Part shown: positions 18,321 to 27,002 of the stretch, piece after piece | Position numbering within the stretch: the stretch's first letter is position 1 | Layout: every line of letters starts with the position of its first letter | From: UBA3206 sp963623875 | Lineage (GTDB): Bacteria; Bacillota_I; Bacilli_A; Acholeplasmatales; Anaeroplasmataceae | DNA: 64,000 nt | Reading direction: 5' to 3' | NCBI GenBank assembly: GCA_963623875.1 | Contig: CAVFNL010000037.1 | Location: forward strand, 15,338 to 79,337 | Made by a program: the position numbers and the translations under genes | The notes under the pieces: generated by a model | Database searches by the model: none | The model's input: only the letters and a program-made list of their open reading frames with translations | Told to the model about the DNA's origin: nothing

Positions 18321-19430
18321 ACTGATAAGGCTTACAAAACTATTTATTTCAATATCTGTCATTCCACCATCTTTTAAATATTCCATTACATAATTTTTAT
18401 AGTTTAATTCTTTTGCTTTAGAAATATCATCCATGCCTGTTAAATACGTAATAAACGAATTAAAATATAAATCTACAACCGCATCATATTTATCTTTAGT
18501 GCTTTCGCTTATCTTATAATAATTATAATATGTAATCATATAATCATTTTTTAATTCAGTATATGTTGCGTCCGCCAAAGCTTCTATTAGAAGGCATACA
18601 AATCCGGTTCTATCTTTTCCCTCCATGCAATGAATATAATATTTAGAATCATTTTCTAACATGAATTTGAATCCTTTTACAACACTTTGTTTATATTCAT
18701 CTTTTGAAAAAGATGAACTCATAGAAAGTAATATCATTTGATCATTTTCATAAAGTTTTTTAGAATATTCAAAACTATATGTTGAATCTTCTAAATATGA
18801 ATTCATGTTATCTTTTGAATCAGCTAGATCAATTATTGTTTTTATACCATTTTTTTCTAATAATTTATCTGTTATAACAGCCCTACCCCGGCTATTATCT
18901 ACAGGAGAAGCTCCTCTATAGATAAAATCCTCTTTTAAATTTCCACCTTTTAATGCTCTAAAATTAGAAAATTCCTCGTCTGTTGTATAATCACTTCTAA
19001 AAACAGAATATGTTTGTCCTAATGCTTCTTCTGTTACAATGTATTTTTTAGCTTTATTTTGCTTTATACTAACCGTCATATCATTACTTAATTTTGCACT
19101 ATCCCATATTCCTATGTTATTATATGTCACTAAAATGTTTTTACTGTTTGGATATGCGACTAAAACAGGCTCACCTGTTTTAACATAATATCCATCAAAA
19201 TATGGTATATCTTTTAGCTTAAAGCCGTTTGAAAACGAAACATCAACGCTATCCCCTAAATTAAAACCTTTAGCATTAAAATCCGTTATAGATATATCTA
19301 TGTTTGCAGACCCAAATTTAGTATCTTCAGTGATTGCTACACCTTTTATTTCAACACTTTTTTTACCACATGATGTAAAGACACATAATATACATAATGA
19401 TAGTAAAATTAATTTTATAATTTTTTTCAT
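18315..19430 (-). CDS. Surface lipoprotein tyrosine phosphatase (Y_phosphatase3-like)
   Basis: 371 aa. Lipoprotein signal: MKKIIKLILLSLCILC then lipobox FTSC. The P-loop HCMEGKDRTG (residues near 270) is the CX5R catalytic motif of the bacterial protein-tyrosine / phosphoinositide phosphatase group (PF13350 type), and the upstream FIYRGASPVDNSRGRA matches the family's conserved substrate-loop block. ATG 19430 is chosen because AGGAG lies eight bases upstream; the in-frame GTG at 19439 sits inside that RBS. It acts outside the membrane, so it may dephosphorylate host or extracellular phospho-compounds, as seen for secreted homologues such as LipA of Listeria (inference). Confidence 0.85.
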   Translation of the reverse strand: MKKIIKLILLSLCILCVFTSCGKKSVEIKGVAITEDTKFGSANIDISITDFNAKGFNLGDSVDVSFSNGFKLKDIPYFDGYYVKTGEPVLVAYPNSKNILVTYNNIGIWDSAKLSNDMTVSIKQNKAKKYIVTEEALGQTYSVFRSDYTTDEEFSNFRALKGGNLKEDFIYRGASPVDNSRGRAVITDKLLEKNGIKTIIDLADSKDNMNSYLEDSTYSFEYSKKLYENDQMILLSMSSSFSKDEYKQSVVKGFKFMLENDSKYYIHCMEGKDRTGFVCLLIEALADATYTELKNDYMITYYNYYKISESTKDKYDAVVDLYFNSFITYLTGMDDISKAKELNYKNYVMEYLKDGGMTDIEINSFVSLISK

Positions 19431-19573
19431 ATGAATCACTCCTAAATCTATAATTTATTTTAACATCTATATTATTAAAAGTATATTTATTTAAACAAAA
19501 AAGGTGTATTTTCATACACTATTTTTAGCATTTATTAACAATTTAGAATATCAAATGTTTTGCTTCCTATATT

Positions 19574-19759
19574 TTAAAACATAGAGCCTTCTAACGAATT
19601 AATTTCTTTTAATTTTCCATTTTCAAAATATAATGTATATGATGATTTATTGCTTCTTGCATTATTTTGGCATAAAAAATTATGCCAATAACTTGAAGAA
19701 TCACTATCCTAAACATCAGAATACGTATGATTGTGATCACTACCGCTTATAAATTTCAT
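19574..19759 (-). pseudogene. Remnant of a small ORF with one in-frame stop
   Basis: From ATG 19759 the frame reads MKFISGSDHNHTYSDV, a TAG, then about 44 codons ending FENGKLKEINSLEGSMF and TAA. Composition matches the neighbouring coding sequence, and the downstream half keeps one long frame, so it looks like the tail of a decayed gene rather than random intergenic DNA. No RBS and no recognised family. The 450-bp gap 19440-19892 holds only this remnant and the add terminator. Confidence 0.35.
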
Positions 19760-19807
19760 CAAAAAAATACAACAAATTTAAGTTATAAGTCCATGTTAAG
19801 TGTTCAT

Positions 19808-19843
19808 AGAAGAGATAAAGCTAGAGTTTATATTTCTCTAGCT
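19808..19843 (-). terminator. Intrinsic terminator of add
   Basis: AGCTAGAG (19819-19826) pairs with CTCTAGCT (19836-19843), followed on the minus strand by TTATCTCTTCT. Confidence 0.55.
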
Positions 19844-19892
19844 ATGTTTATCAAAATATTTATTTATTACCTTTTATTTACCACATATAATT

Positions 19893-20894
19893 TTAATTAT
19901 ATTTAGATAATTCATTATCTAATTTTTCTTTCAATTCATTTTTGATATCAATCGGTGAAAATGAATAATCAATTGAGGTTGTAATGATTTTTTTAAACAA
20001 ATTAATATCTATATCATAAAGCCTATTAAACAATTTAAATTCCTTTTTTATATTTGTATTACATACCGTCATATCATCAGTATTTATTGTAAATTTAACA
20101 TTCGAATTTATAATTTTATCAAAGGGATACTCTTCTATTTTATCAAATATTTTTGTGCAAACATTTGATGTAGGACATATTTCAAGACATACATCATTTA
20201 AAATTATTTTTTTTATTGTATCAACATTTTCAAGCGCTCTTATACCATGTCCTATTCGTTTTGCGCCAAAAGAAATGGCGTCTTCTACAGATACAAAATC
20301 AGAAGCTTCTCCTGCATGTATTGTAAATGGAATACCTTGCGCTTTTGCATATAAAAATAAATCTTCATAATCTTTTGTAGGATATAATCCTTCTGCACCT
20401 GCTAAATCTATTGAGACTACTCCTTTATTTAAATATTTAGATGCTAAATCTATTGTTTCTTTATTTAATTCATATGATGCACCTCGCATCATGCATAAAA
20501 TTAAATTACAACGTATTTTAGCGTTTCTAATACCCCTTATAGCACTTCTTACAACATCTTCAAGGCTTAAGCCTAATACTTGATGATTTAGTGGCGCAAA
20601 TCTAATTTCTGCATACATTACCCCACAATCTGCAAGTTCTTCTAAAAGTGTTTTTGTTGCATATTCTATTGATTCTTTTGTTTGAAGTAATCTTAATGGG
20701 AATTCAAATTTCTTTAAAAAATCATTTAAATCTTTATCTCTATCAGATACTTCAAGAAGTGTTTTTAAATCTTCATTTGTTTTTATATTATTCATTTCCA
20801 TTAATTTTTTGACACAATTTATGCTAAGTGAACCATCAAGATGAAGATGTAGGTCCACAAAGCATGATAAATTATCTATAATTTTATTATCCAT
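19893..20894 (-). CDS. add: Adenosine deaminase
   Basis: 333 aa, usual length. Zinc-site motifs are in order: DLHLHLDGSLS, IPFTIHAGEA, IGHGIRAL, and NTDDMTVCNT, corresponding to the HxH, HAGE, GHG and NTDD positions. It deaminates adenosine or deoxyadenosine to inosine for purine salvage. ATG has AGGAGG close upstream. Divergent from the carbonic anhydrase gene, sharing a 117-bp promoter region. Confidence 0.93.
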   Translation of the reverse strand: MDNKIIDNLSCFVDLHLHLDGSLSINCVKKLMEMNNIKTNEDLKTLLEVSDRDKDLNDFLKKFEFPLRLLQTKESIEYATKTLLEELADCGVMYAEIRFAPLNHQVLGLSLEDVVRSAIRGIRNAKIRCNLILCMMRGASYELNKETIDLASKYLNKGVVSIDLAGAEGLYPTKDYEDLFLYAKAQGIPFTIHAGEASDFVSVEDAISFGAKRIGHGIRALENVDTIKKIILNDVCLEICPTSNVCTKIFDKIEEYPFDKIINSNVKFTINTDDMTVCNTNIKKEFKLFNRLYDIDINLFKKIITTSIDYSFSPIDIKNELKEKLDNELSKYN

Positions 20895-20954
20895 ATAATC
20901 CCTCCTTTTCTTTAATTATATAACATTTATTAAAAAAAAACATTTTAATTAAAA

Positions 20955-20977
20955 TTGTGTGTTTTATTCTCACACAA
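20955..20977. promoter_or_regulatory. Inverted repeat in the add / carbonic anhydrase divergent region
   Basis: TTGTGTG-9 bp-CACACAA, seven-base perfect arms. It overlaps the expected -35 zone of the plus-strand promoter whose -10 is TATAAT at 20985-20990, so it could be an operator; a regulator cannot be named. Confidence 0.4.
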
Positions 20978-21011
20978 ATTCATATATAATCATTTTAAAG
21001 GTTGTGATTAT

Positions 21012-21581
21012 ATGATTAAAGAAATAGATGCAGATAAGGCTTTAGAATGGCTTATTGAAGGTAATAAAGACTACATGGATGCTAAAGTAAATCACCATGG
21101 TGATATATCTAGCGAAAAAAGAAAACATCTTCATCATCATGGGCAAAATCCTTTTGCTTTAATTGTATGTTGTAGTGATTCAAGAGTTATACCTGAAAAT
21201 ATCTTTATGAAAGGTTTAGGGGATTTATTCGTAGTACGTTTAGCTGGAAATGTTGTTGGTGATTTTGCACTTGGTTCTATAGAATATGGTGTTGAGCATT
21301 TAGGTATAAAACTTGTTCTTGTTATGGGACATAGTGGATGTGGCGCAGTTCATGCGGCTATTGAAGGTGCTTGTGATTCTTACATTGGTGAAATCACAAA
21401 AGAAATTAAAAAAGCAATTAAAGACACAAAGGATCCTACAAAAGCTTCTGTAATTAATATTATTAATTCATGTGAAAAGATTAAAACTTCTCCTCTTCTC
21501 CATGAATGTTTAGATAAAATAAAAATAGTCCCTGCACTATATCATACTCATACAGGGCACGTTGAAATATTAAAGAAATAA
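21012..21581 (+). CDS. Beta-class carbonic anhydrase
   Basis: 189 aa. Zinc ligands and the Asp-Arg dyad are in CCSDSRVIPE (Cys-x-Asp-x-Arg), with His and the second Cys in MGHSGCGAVHAA, the beta-CA pattern. It interconverts CO2 and bicarbonate in the cytoplasm. An upstream in-frame ATG at 20955 lies inside the inverted repeat and before the -10 box, so the start at 21012, with AAAGG upstream, is preferred. A short, single-domain form. Confidence 0.92.
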   Translation: MIKEIDADKALEWLIEGNKDYMDAKVNHHGDISSEKRKHLHHHGQNPFALIVCCSDSRVIPENIFMKGLGDLFVVRLAGNVVGDFALGSIEYGVEHLGIKLVLVMGHSGCGAVHAAIEGACDSYIGEITKEIKKAIKDTKDPTKASVINIINSCEKIKTSPLLHECLDKIKIVPALYHTHTGHVEILKK

Positions 21582-21607
21582 AAAGCAGATTATTTTCTGC
21601 TTTTTTT
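21580..21607 (+). terminator. Terminator between carbonic anhydrase and the small membrane gene
   Basis: AGCAGA-TTATTT-TCTGCT hairpin (21584-21601) followed by seven T on the plus strand; the minus-strand side has only a short T run, so it mainly serves the plus-strand gene and overlaps the stop of the convergent gene. Confidence 0.75.
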
Positions 21608-21787
21608 GTACTCTTCATAAAAGTTTCTAATAGTAAGGATTAAACCTAATTCAATTATTAACAAAATAATTTCTATTATTAAAATCCATTTTGTACCTAC
21701 TACCATATCAATAATAAATAACACAACTAAAGCTATTGCATTAAAAATAAGCAGCGTAAGACTTACAATAAATTCTTGTTTCTTCAT
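21590..21787 (-). CDS. Small two-helix membrane protein
   Basis: 65 aa, two hydrophobic helices (about residues 8-28 and 33-52) and a basic C-terminus EEYKKSRK. Its ATG overlaps the stop of the FUSC-HAD gene as ATGA (21784-21787), so its translation is coupled to that gene and it may be an accessory subunit (inference). No family recognised. Confidence 0.65.
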   Translation of the reverse strand: MKKQEFIVSLTLLIFNAIALVVLFIIDMVVGTKWILIIEIILLIIELGLILTIRNFYEEYKKSRK

Positions 21788-23202
21788 TTTCTTTTTTCAT
21801 ATCTCCTACTAAAATATATTTTATCTATTGTTTTAAATAATTCATTATAAGATTCTCTTTTTATAATAAAATCCACATTACCATCATATTCCTTAGCATT
21901 TGATAAAAATGTAGCTTTTATGTCTGATGAATCAAGTAGATGATCAGAAACTGGAAGAGATGTAAGAGACGCAACTCTATAGTTATATTTTGCGGCATAT
22001 TCTCTGATACCATACATTAATTGAACATTTTTATTATATATTTTTAAATATATTAAATTTTTATCTTTATTAAAGTCATCTAGGCAGTCATTAATAACGT
22101 AATAGTATTTATCTTTTCCAATTCGCTCTATTATTTTATCAATCATTTCTTTTGTGTCTAATATTAGATAATATAATACATCATTAAAGAATAAATCTCT
22201 ATCTAATATATTACAATACCCCATATCAAGTCTATCATCGAAATAAAGATTATTAAATCTCACATTTTTATTCTTAGTTGTAATAAATAATGTATCATTT
22301 ATAATATTATTTTTAAATGGCACTATACCTATTTCATCAAATATGTTTGAAAGTTCTTTTGAATCTTCATCCCTAAGCGGACATGTATATACATACTTAT
22401 TTTTTTGTGTATCATAAAGTGCCGCACCAGACATGCAAAGAACGGGGTCACGAAGTTTAATACCTTCAAGAAGTGGCATAAAAGTCATCGGTGCTCTTGT
22501 AGTATATAATGATAAATTAATTCCTCTTTCTTCGAAATCATTTAATTTATATTTGAAAAAGCCACTAAATTCATTTTTACCATTTAATACAGCCCCTTCA
22601 ATTCCTACTACGAACAAAATATCTTTATTTTTAATTGGGTGTGGTAATCTAAAACAATTTATTGCAAGAGCTATTAACACTCCTACTATTGTAGATATAA
22701 TTCTATTAATTCCAAATACCCATATACCATAGTTTGTTTGAATTGTTTGACTTGGATTAATTGTAACTGATGTTAAAGTTAAAATACCTAAAAATACTGT
22801 GTCTGGGATACCTAGTGTTGTTGATACAAATATTACAACAATTACTGCAAGTGAAGTTAAAATATATGGTAGTATCAATTCTTTTATAGGAGATCCTATA
22901 AGCATTGGCCATTTATGCCATATCTCATATATCATAACAAGGGCTATTCCAATAAGTCCTCCTATTATAGACGCAATAGAACGGCGTTTTGCTTGAATAA
23001 TCGATTCTTTTTTTGATTTATGAATTGAATATGCAGTTGCTATAGACGCAAAAAAAGGATTGTACCACTTATACGCAAAATCATCTGCAAAATATTTTGT
23101 ACTTTCAAGAAGTTTTAATAACAAATATAACATACAACAACAAAAAACCGCAAGTGTTGTTTTAAGTGTTCTCTTACCTATAACAAATTTAATACGACGC
23201 AT
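21784..23202 (-). CDS. FUSC / aromatic acid exporter-like membrane domain fused to a degenerate HAD (Cof-type) domain
   Basis: 472 aa. Residues about 10-190 form a six-helix FUSC/ArAE-type half (RTLKTTLAVFCCCMLYLL, NPFFASIATAYSI, SIASIIGGLIGIALVM, then two adjacent helices and IISTIVGVLIALAINCF). From about residue 195 a HAD Cof-like fold is visible: a first strand DILFVVGIEGAVLNG where DxDGT is expected, then NLSLYTTRAPM-like YTTRAP in the TGR position, and VLCMSGAALYD for the usual NGA strand. The nucleophile Asp is missing (Gly-Ile-Glu-Gly), so the HAD part is probably non-catalytic and may sense or bind. ATG has AGGAG upstream. The gene is coupled to a small membrane protein downstream. 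Confidence 0.75.
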   Translation of the reverse strand: MRRIKFVIGKRTLKTTLAVFCCCMLYLLLKLLESTKYFADDFAYKWYNPFFASIATAYSIHKSKKESIIQAKRRSIASIIGGLIGIALVMIYEIWHKWPMLIGSPIKELILPYILTSLAVIVVIFVSTTLGIPDTVFLGILTLTSVTINPSQTIQTNYGIWVFGINRIISTIVGVLIALAINCFRLPHPIKNKDILFVVGIEGAVLNGKNEFSGFFKYKLNDFEERGINLSLYTTRAPMTFMPLLEGIKLRDPVLCMSGAALYDTQKNKYVYTCPLRDEDSKELSNIFDEIGIVPFKNNIINDTLFITTKNKNVRFNNLYFDDRLDMGYCNILDRDLFFNDVLYYLILDTKEMIDKIIERIGKDKYYYVINDCLDDFNKDKNLIYLKIYNKNVQLMYGIREYAAKYNYRVASLTSLPVSDHLLDSSDIKATFLSNAKEYDGNVDFIIKRESYNELFKTIDKIYFSRRYEKRK

Positions 23203-23370
23203 AATATTCTCCTAATATTTATAAAAAAATTATAGCATACATTATATATCTTATCTAGATTTTTAAGATTTAAACACTATCAATATTTTAAATTTAATTA
23301 AATTTCACATAATTTATTTAGTATTTATCATACATTCACTTGATATATTAAAAATATAGAAGGTGGTAAA

Positions 23371-24105
23371 ATGATTGAAACATTTAAACGATACGAAAAA
23401 AAATATATACTCTCAAGGAAGATGTATGAGTCCCTAGAAGAATTAATTCAACCATATATGGCAAAAGATGATTTTTCTAAAAAAGAGCCCTATTTAATAC
23501 GCAATATTTACTTAGACACGCCTAACAAAGATTTAATTAGAATATCATGCGATAAACCTATATTCAAAGAAAAAATAAGGATTAGAAAATATGGGACTTA
23601 TAACGATAACTCTGATAAATACTTCTTAGAAATCAAAAGAAAATATGATGGTATAGTTTACAAAAGAAGAGTTTGCCTAAATAAAGAAGAACTTCATAAC
23701 TTCACCGTAAAAGGTATTATACCTTCTAGATCTTCTCCTCTTGAAATACAAATATTAAACGAACTTAAATACACTTTTAAGTTGTATGAACCTATACCTA
23801 TTAGTTTTATATCTTACAAAAGGATTGCTTATATAAGTAAGGAGGATAGTTCATTCAGGCTTACATTTGATTTTGACTTGTATTCAAGGCACGATGATTT
23901 TTCATTTGATAATTCATACCATGAAACAAATTTGCTCGAACAAGACTTTGTACTAATGGAAGTTAAAGTACCTGAAGCTATACCTATATGGTTTTCAAGA
24001 ATGTTATCAAAAATTGGCGCAGTGCCTTCTTCTTTTTCAAAATATGGCACAGATTTTAAATTATCAGTAAGGAAGGAAAATAATTATGATACTAACAGCA
24101 TTTGA
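23371..24105 (+). CDS. VTC-domain polyphosphate polymerase
   Basis: 244 aa. VTC-type CYTH tunnel-fold features: FKRYEKKYILSR at the N-terminus (E-K-K-Y), YLIRNIYLDTP, KEKIRIRKYG, YFLEIKRKYDGIVYKRR and a late LMEVKVPEAIP. These charged residues line the catalytic tunnel of the family that makes polyphosphate from nucleotide triphosphate. ATG has AAGGTGG upstream. It overlaps the DUF4956 gene by 20 bp, a known pairing in Gram-positives. A phosphate or energy store is the likely role (inference from the family). Confidence 0.85.
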   Translation: MIETFKRYEKKYILSRKMYESLEELIQPYMAKDDFSKKEPYLIRNIYLDTPNKDLIRISCDKPIFKEKIRIRKYGTYNDNSDKYFLEIKRKYDGIVYKRRVCLNKEELHNFTVKGIIPSRSSPLEIQILNELKYTFKLYEPIPISFISYKRIAYISKEDSSFRLTFDFDLYSRHDDFSFDNSYHETNLLEQDFVLMEVKVPEAIPIWFSRMLSKIGAVPSSFSKYGTDFKLSVRKENNYDTNSI

Positions 24106-24799
24106 TTCAATTTTAAGTTCAACACTCGAGGTTAAGACCTCACTTATATGTGTTTTAACATCACTACTTTATGGCTTTATCTTAGCTATAGTTTATAAAT
24201 ATACAAAGAGAACTACAGGTTTTCAAGTAGATATTCCATTAAGTCTTTGTATATATCCTCTAGCTACATCATCAGTTGTATTAATATCTAGAGTAATAGG
24301 TCTTAATTCTACAGCGGATAGAACGACTATTGCATTCTCTTTTGCAGGAATTCTTGCGATCACAAGATTTAGATCAACACAACACGATATAACAGATTTA
24401 TCATTCTTATTCGTGTCTATTATACTTGGTTTCTTAAATGGTCTTGGATATGTATTGTTCTCTGTAATAATTCTTTTAATATCATCTTTTGCAATAGTAT
24501 TATTCTCTATTACAAAGTTTAACGCTCCATCCGCTAAGCAAATGACCTTAAAGGTTATTGTTCCTGAATCATTAAATTTTGATAATGTATTCGATGACAT
24601 ACTAAAAGATTATTCTAAATCATACAATTTAAAATCAGTTAAATCTACAGAGTTTGGAACTATGTTTGAATTAAATTACATAATAGTTCTTAAAAACGAT
24701 TGTAATAAGCATGAATTCTTAGATAAGATACGTGAAAAGAATGGCAATTTAAATGTTTCATTATCAATAAGAAGATATAATAGCACTATAATAGAATAA
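24086..24799 (+). CDS. DUF4956 membrane protein, partner of VTC polymerase
   Basis: 237 aa. Helices at about 18-38, 50-70, 85-105 and 113-145, with the conserved ILAITRFRSTQHD segment typical of DUF4956, followed by a cytoplasmic alpha/beta domain ending in LSIRRYNSTIIE. Start ATG at 24086 lies inside the end of the VTC gene with AAGGAAA upstream. DUF4956 is repeatedly found beside VTC genes, but its biochemical role is not established to my knowledge; a membrane platform for polyphosphate synthesis is an inference. Confidence 0.85.
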   Translation: MILTAFDSILSSTLEVKTSLICVLTSLLYGFILAIVYKYTKRTTGFQVDIPLSLCIYPLATSSVVLISRVIGLNSTADRTTIAFSFAGILAITRFRSTQHDITDLSFLFVSIILGFLNGLGYVLFSVIILLISSFAIVLFSITKFNAPSAKQMTLKVIVPESLNFDNVFDDILKDYSKSYNLKSVKSTEFGTMFELNYIIVLKNDCNKHEFLDKIREKNGNLNVSLSIRRYNSTIIE

Positions 24800-24840
24800 A
24801 AAAAAAGACCACATATGAAATAATGTGGTCCATTTTTTTA
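24800..24840. terminator. Bidirectional terminator between DUF4956 and HD genes
   Basis: GACCACAT / ATGTGGTC stem (24807-24831) with eight A on one side and seven T on the other, serving both convergent genes. Confidence 0.85.
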
Positions 24841-25317
24841 AATATTAAAAATAATTTTCAAAAAATTAATTCCAGTTTTAGTTTTAAAAACATTTTCTTT
24901 AAATTTCTTCATTTGTTCAATGCTATAGAATCCTTCGATTCCGTTTTGAATAGCATCAGCTTCAAGTAATATTTGATAATCAATACCAGATATGTTAGTA
25001 AATGTATGATGGTGAGATACTAAATAAACAATTCTATCTATATCTATACCTTCATATTTTTTAAGAAATTCATATGCTAGTTTTTCTCCTTCAATTTCTT
25101 GATATTTACCGTTTGTATTGCCATACTTCACTCTACATAACGGACATGCGATATCATGAATAATTGCGGCTATTTCAAGCGTTTCTTTATCCTTTTCACT
25201 TATAGCTTCACTATCCGCAATTATTTTAGCATAGTTATATACAGCCATAAAATGTGATATGTCATGAAGATTATTAGCACTATATGAAATCATATCATTT
25301 ATTATTTCTTCTATCAT
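24838..25317 (-). CDS. HD-domain hydrolase
   Basis: 159 aa. HD motif pieces: HDISHFMAVYNYA (first His), IAAIIHDIACPLC (HD), and VSHHHTF, then LLEADAIQNG (last Asp). The single-domain HD phosphohydrolases of this size act on nucleotides or other phosphate esters; the substrate is unknown. Last gene of the LRR-galE-SIS-HD operon, eight bases after the SIS gene. Confidence 0.8.
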   Translation of the reverse strand: MIEEIINDMISYSANNLHDISHFMAVYNYAKIIADSEAISEKDKETLEIAAIIHDIACPLCRVKYGNTNGKYQEIEGEKLAYEFLKKYEGIDIDRIVYLVSHHHTFTNISGIDYQILLEADAIQNGIEGFYSIEQMKKFKENVFKTKTGINFLKIIFNI

Positions 25318-25324
25318 ACAAATC

Positions 25325-25972
25325 CTACTTATCGAAAAATTCTTCTTCTAACGCTAAACAAATTGCATTATATATAGGTAAATGATATTCTTGTACCTCA
25401 TACTTTTCAACTGCAGGTGCGTGTATTGTCACGTCAGCATATTTTTCAAGTTCGCATGAATTTTGACCAACAAGAGCAATAACTTTTAATCCTTTAGCCT
25501 TAGCTACCATCGCAGACATTATAATATTCTTACTTTCACCAGATGTTGAAAGACACCATAACACATCACCTTTAACTCCATATGATAATACTTGGTTCGC
25601 AAATACTGCCATTGCGGATGAATCATTTGAGAATGCTGTCATATATCCTGTGTGAGCTGAAAGGGAAATTGATGGTAATCCTTGTTGAAGAGTATGTGAT
25701 AAATATTCTCCTGAAGCCACATCAATATTTTTTAATTTTCTTTTTAATGCTGAATCAATAATTCTCTTCTTCTTAAAACTCTTCATTAAAATTCCTACAA
25801 TATGATTACAATCCGCAGCCGATCCACCATTACCACATAAAAGTAATTTACCAGATGTGCTATATGAATCTATAAGCATTTGAAGAGCTTTTAAGATATT
25901 ATCTTTCTCTCCTTCTAATATAGGATATCTTGTAATTAAATTATCAATTTTTAATACTGTTGAATCTTTCAT
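25325..25972 (-). CDS. SIS-domain sugar-phosphate isomerase, GmhA-like
   Basis: 215 aa. The SIS block LLLCGNGGSAADCNHIVGIL closely matches sedoheptulose-7-phosphate isomerase GmhA, followed by LSTSGESKNIIMSAMVAKAKG. The C-terminal half has EEE-ending helices like GmhA. Such enzymes make heptose precursors for glycans; next to galE this suggests surface polysaccharide or glycoprotein synthesis, although only an isomerase and an epimerase are present here. The gene lies 12 bases after galE. Confidence 0.8.
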   Translation of the reverse strand: MKDSTVLKIDNLITRYPILEGEKDNILKALQMLIDSYSTSGKLLLCGNGGSAADCNHIVGILMKSFKKKRIIDSALKRKLKNIDVASGEYLSHTLQQGLPSISLSAHTGYMTAFSNDSSAMAVFANQVLSYGVKGDVLWCLSTSGESKNIIMSAMVAKAKGLKVIALVGQNSCELEKYADVTIHAPAVEKYEVQEYHLPIYNAICLALEEEFFDK

Positions 25973-25984
25973 ACTAAATTCCTC

Positions 25985-27001
25985 CTAAACATTATATCCG
26001 TTGGGATTATTTTTTTGCCAATTCCATTGATCTTTAGCCATATCATTTATGTCATATTTAGCGACAAATCCTATTTCTTCTTTAGCTTTTGATACTTTAG
26101 TGTAGTTAGCTTTAATATCTCCAGCTCTTCTACCTACAACTTTATACGGTATATTCTTACCATATGCTTTTTCAAACGCATGTAATATATCAAATACAGA
26201 AGAACCCTTACCTGTACCTAAGTTGTATATTACAACGCCCGGATTAGTAAGAAGTTTATTTATAGCACATACATGCCCTCTTGCAAGATCGCATACATGA
26301 ATATAATCTCTAATACATGTTCCATCTTCTGTTTCGTAATCATCACCAAATATATTTAAACATTCTCTTTTTCCAACCATAACTTGCGTAATGTATGGCG
26401 CAAGATTATTAGGTATTCCATTAGGATCTTCTCCTATTAATCCTGATGGATGAGCTCCTATTGGATTAAAATATCTTAAAATCGCAATATTAAATTTTGG
26501 ATTTGAAATATATAAATCTTTTAGTATTTGTTCAATAAACAATTTTGTTGTACCATATGGATTTGTTGTTCCACCTGTTTTAAAAGTTTCATCAACAGGT
26601 ACCGAGATAGGATCTCCATAAACAGTTGCGGATGATGAGAATATAAAGTTATAACATTCCATTTCTTCCATTACTTCTAGAAGAGTTATTGCCCCTGATA
26701 TATTATTTTCATAATATTTTAAAGGTACTTTAATTGATTCTCCAACTGCTTTTAGACCAGCAAAATTAATTACACAATCAATTTTATTATTTTTAAATAC
26801 TTCAATTAATTTTTCTTTATCAAGAATATCCCCTTTTATAAATGTAGGTCTTTTACCAGTTATCTTTTCAATTCTATCAACAACTAACTCTTTAGAATTA
26901 GATAGGTTATCATATATTATGACATTATAACCACTATTAAGTAATTCAACTACAGTATGTGAACCAATGTACCCAGTTCCACCAGTAACTAAAATCTTCA
27001 T
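25985..27001 (-). CDS. galE: UDP-glucose 4-epimerase
   Basis: 338 aa, standard length. Rossmann start KILVTGGTGYIGSHTVVELL, catalytic SSSATVYG and YGTTK (YxxxK), and VIYNLGTGKGSSVFDILHAF near the C-terminus. It interconverts UDP-glucose and UDP-galactose. ATG 27001 is set by GAGGAG, which lies inside the last codons of the upstream LRR lipoprotein gene; the longer upstream frame has no reason to be used. Confidence 0.96.
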   Translation of the reverse strand: MKILVTGGTGYIGSHTVVELLNSGYNVIIYDNLSNSKELVVDRIEKITGKRPTFIKGDILDKEKLIEVFKNNKIDCVINFAGLKAVGESIKVPLKYYENNISGAITLLEVMEEMECYNFIFSSSATVYGDPISVPVDETFKTGGTTNPYGTTKLFIEQILKDLYISNPKFNIAILRYFNPIGAHPSGLIGEDPNGIPNNLAPYITQVMVGKRECLNIFGDDYETEDGTCIRDYIHVCDLARGHVCAINKLLTNPGVVIYNLGTGKGSSVFDILHAFEKAYGKNIPYKVVGRRAGDIKANYTKVSKAKEEIGFVAKYDINDMAKDQWNWQKNNPNGYNV

Positions 27002-27002
27002 G

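Noticed and set aside
18012..18377. Plus-strand open frame of 121 codons
   Set aside because: It is the complement of the decayed coiled-coil/TM gene, has no RBS, and reads as Ser/Phe/Ile-rich antisense translation.
20955..21011. Longer carbonic anhydrase start at 20955
   Set aside because: It would begin in the inverted repeat and upstream of the likely -10 box, and adds 19 residues not typical of the family.
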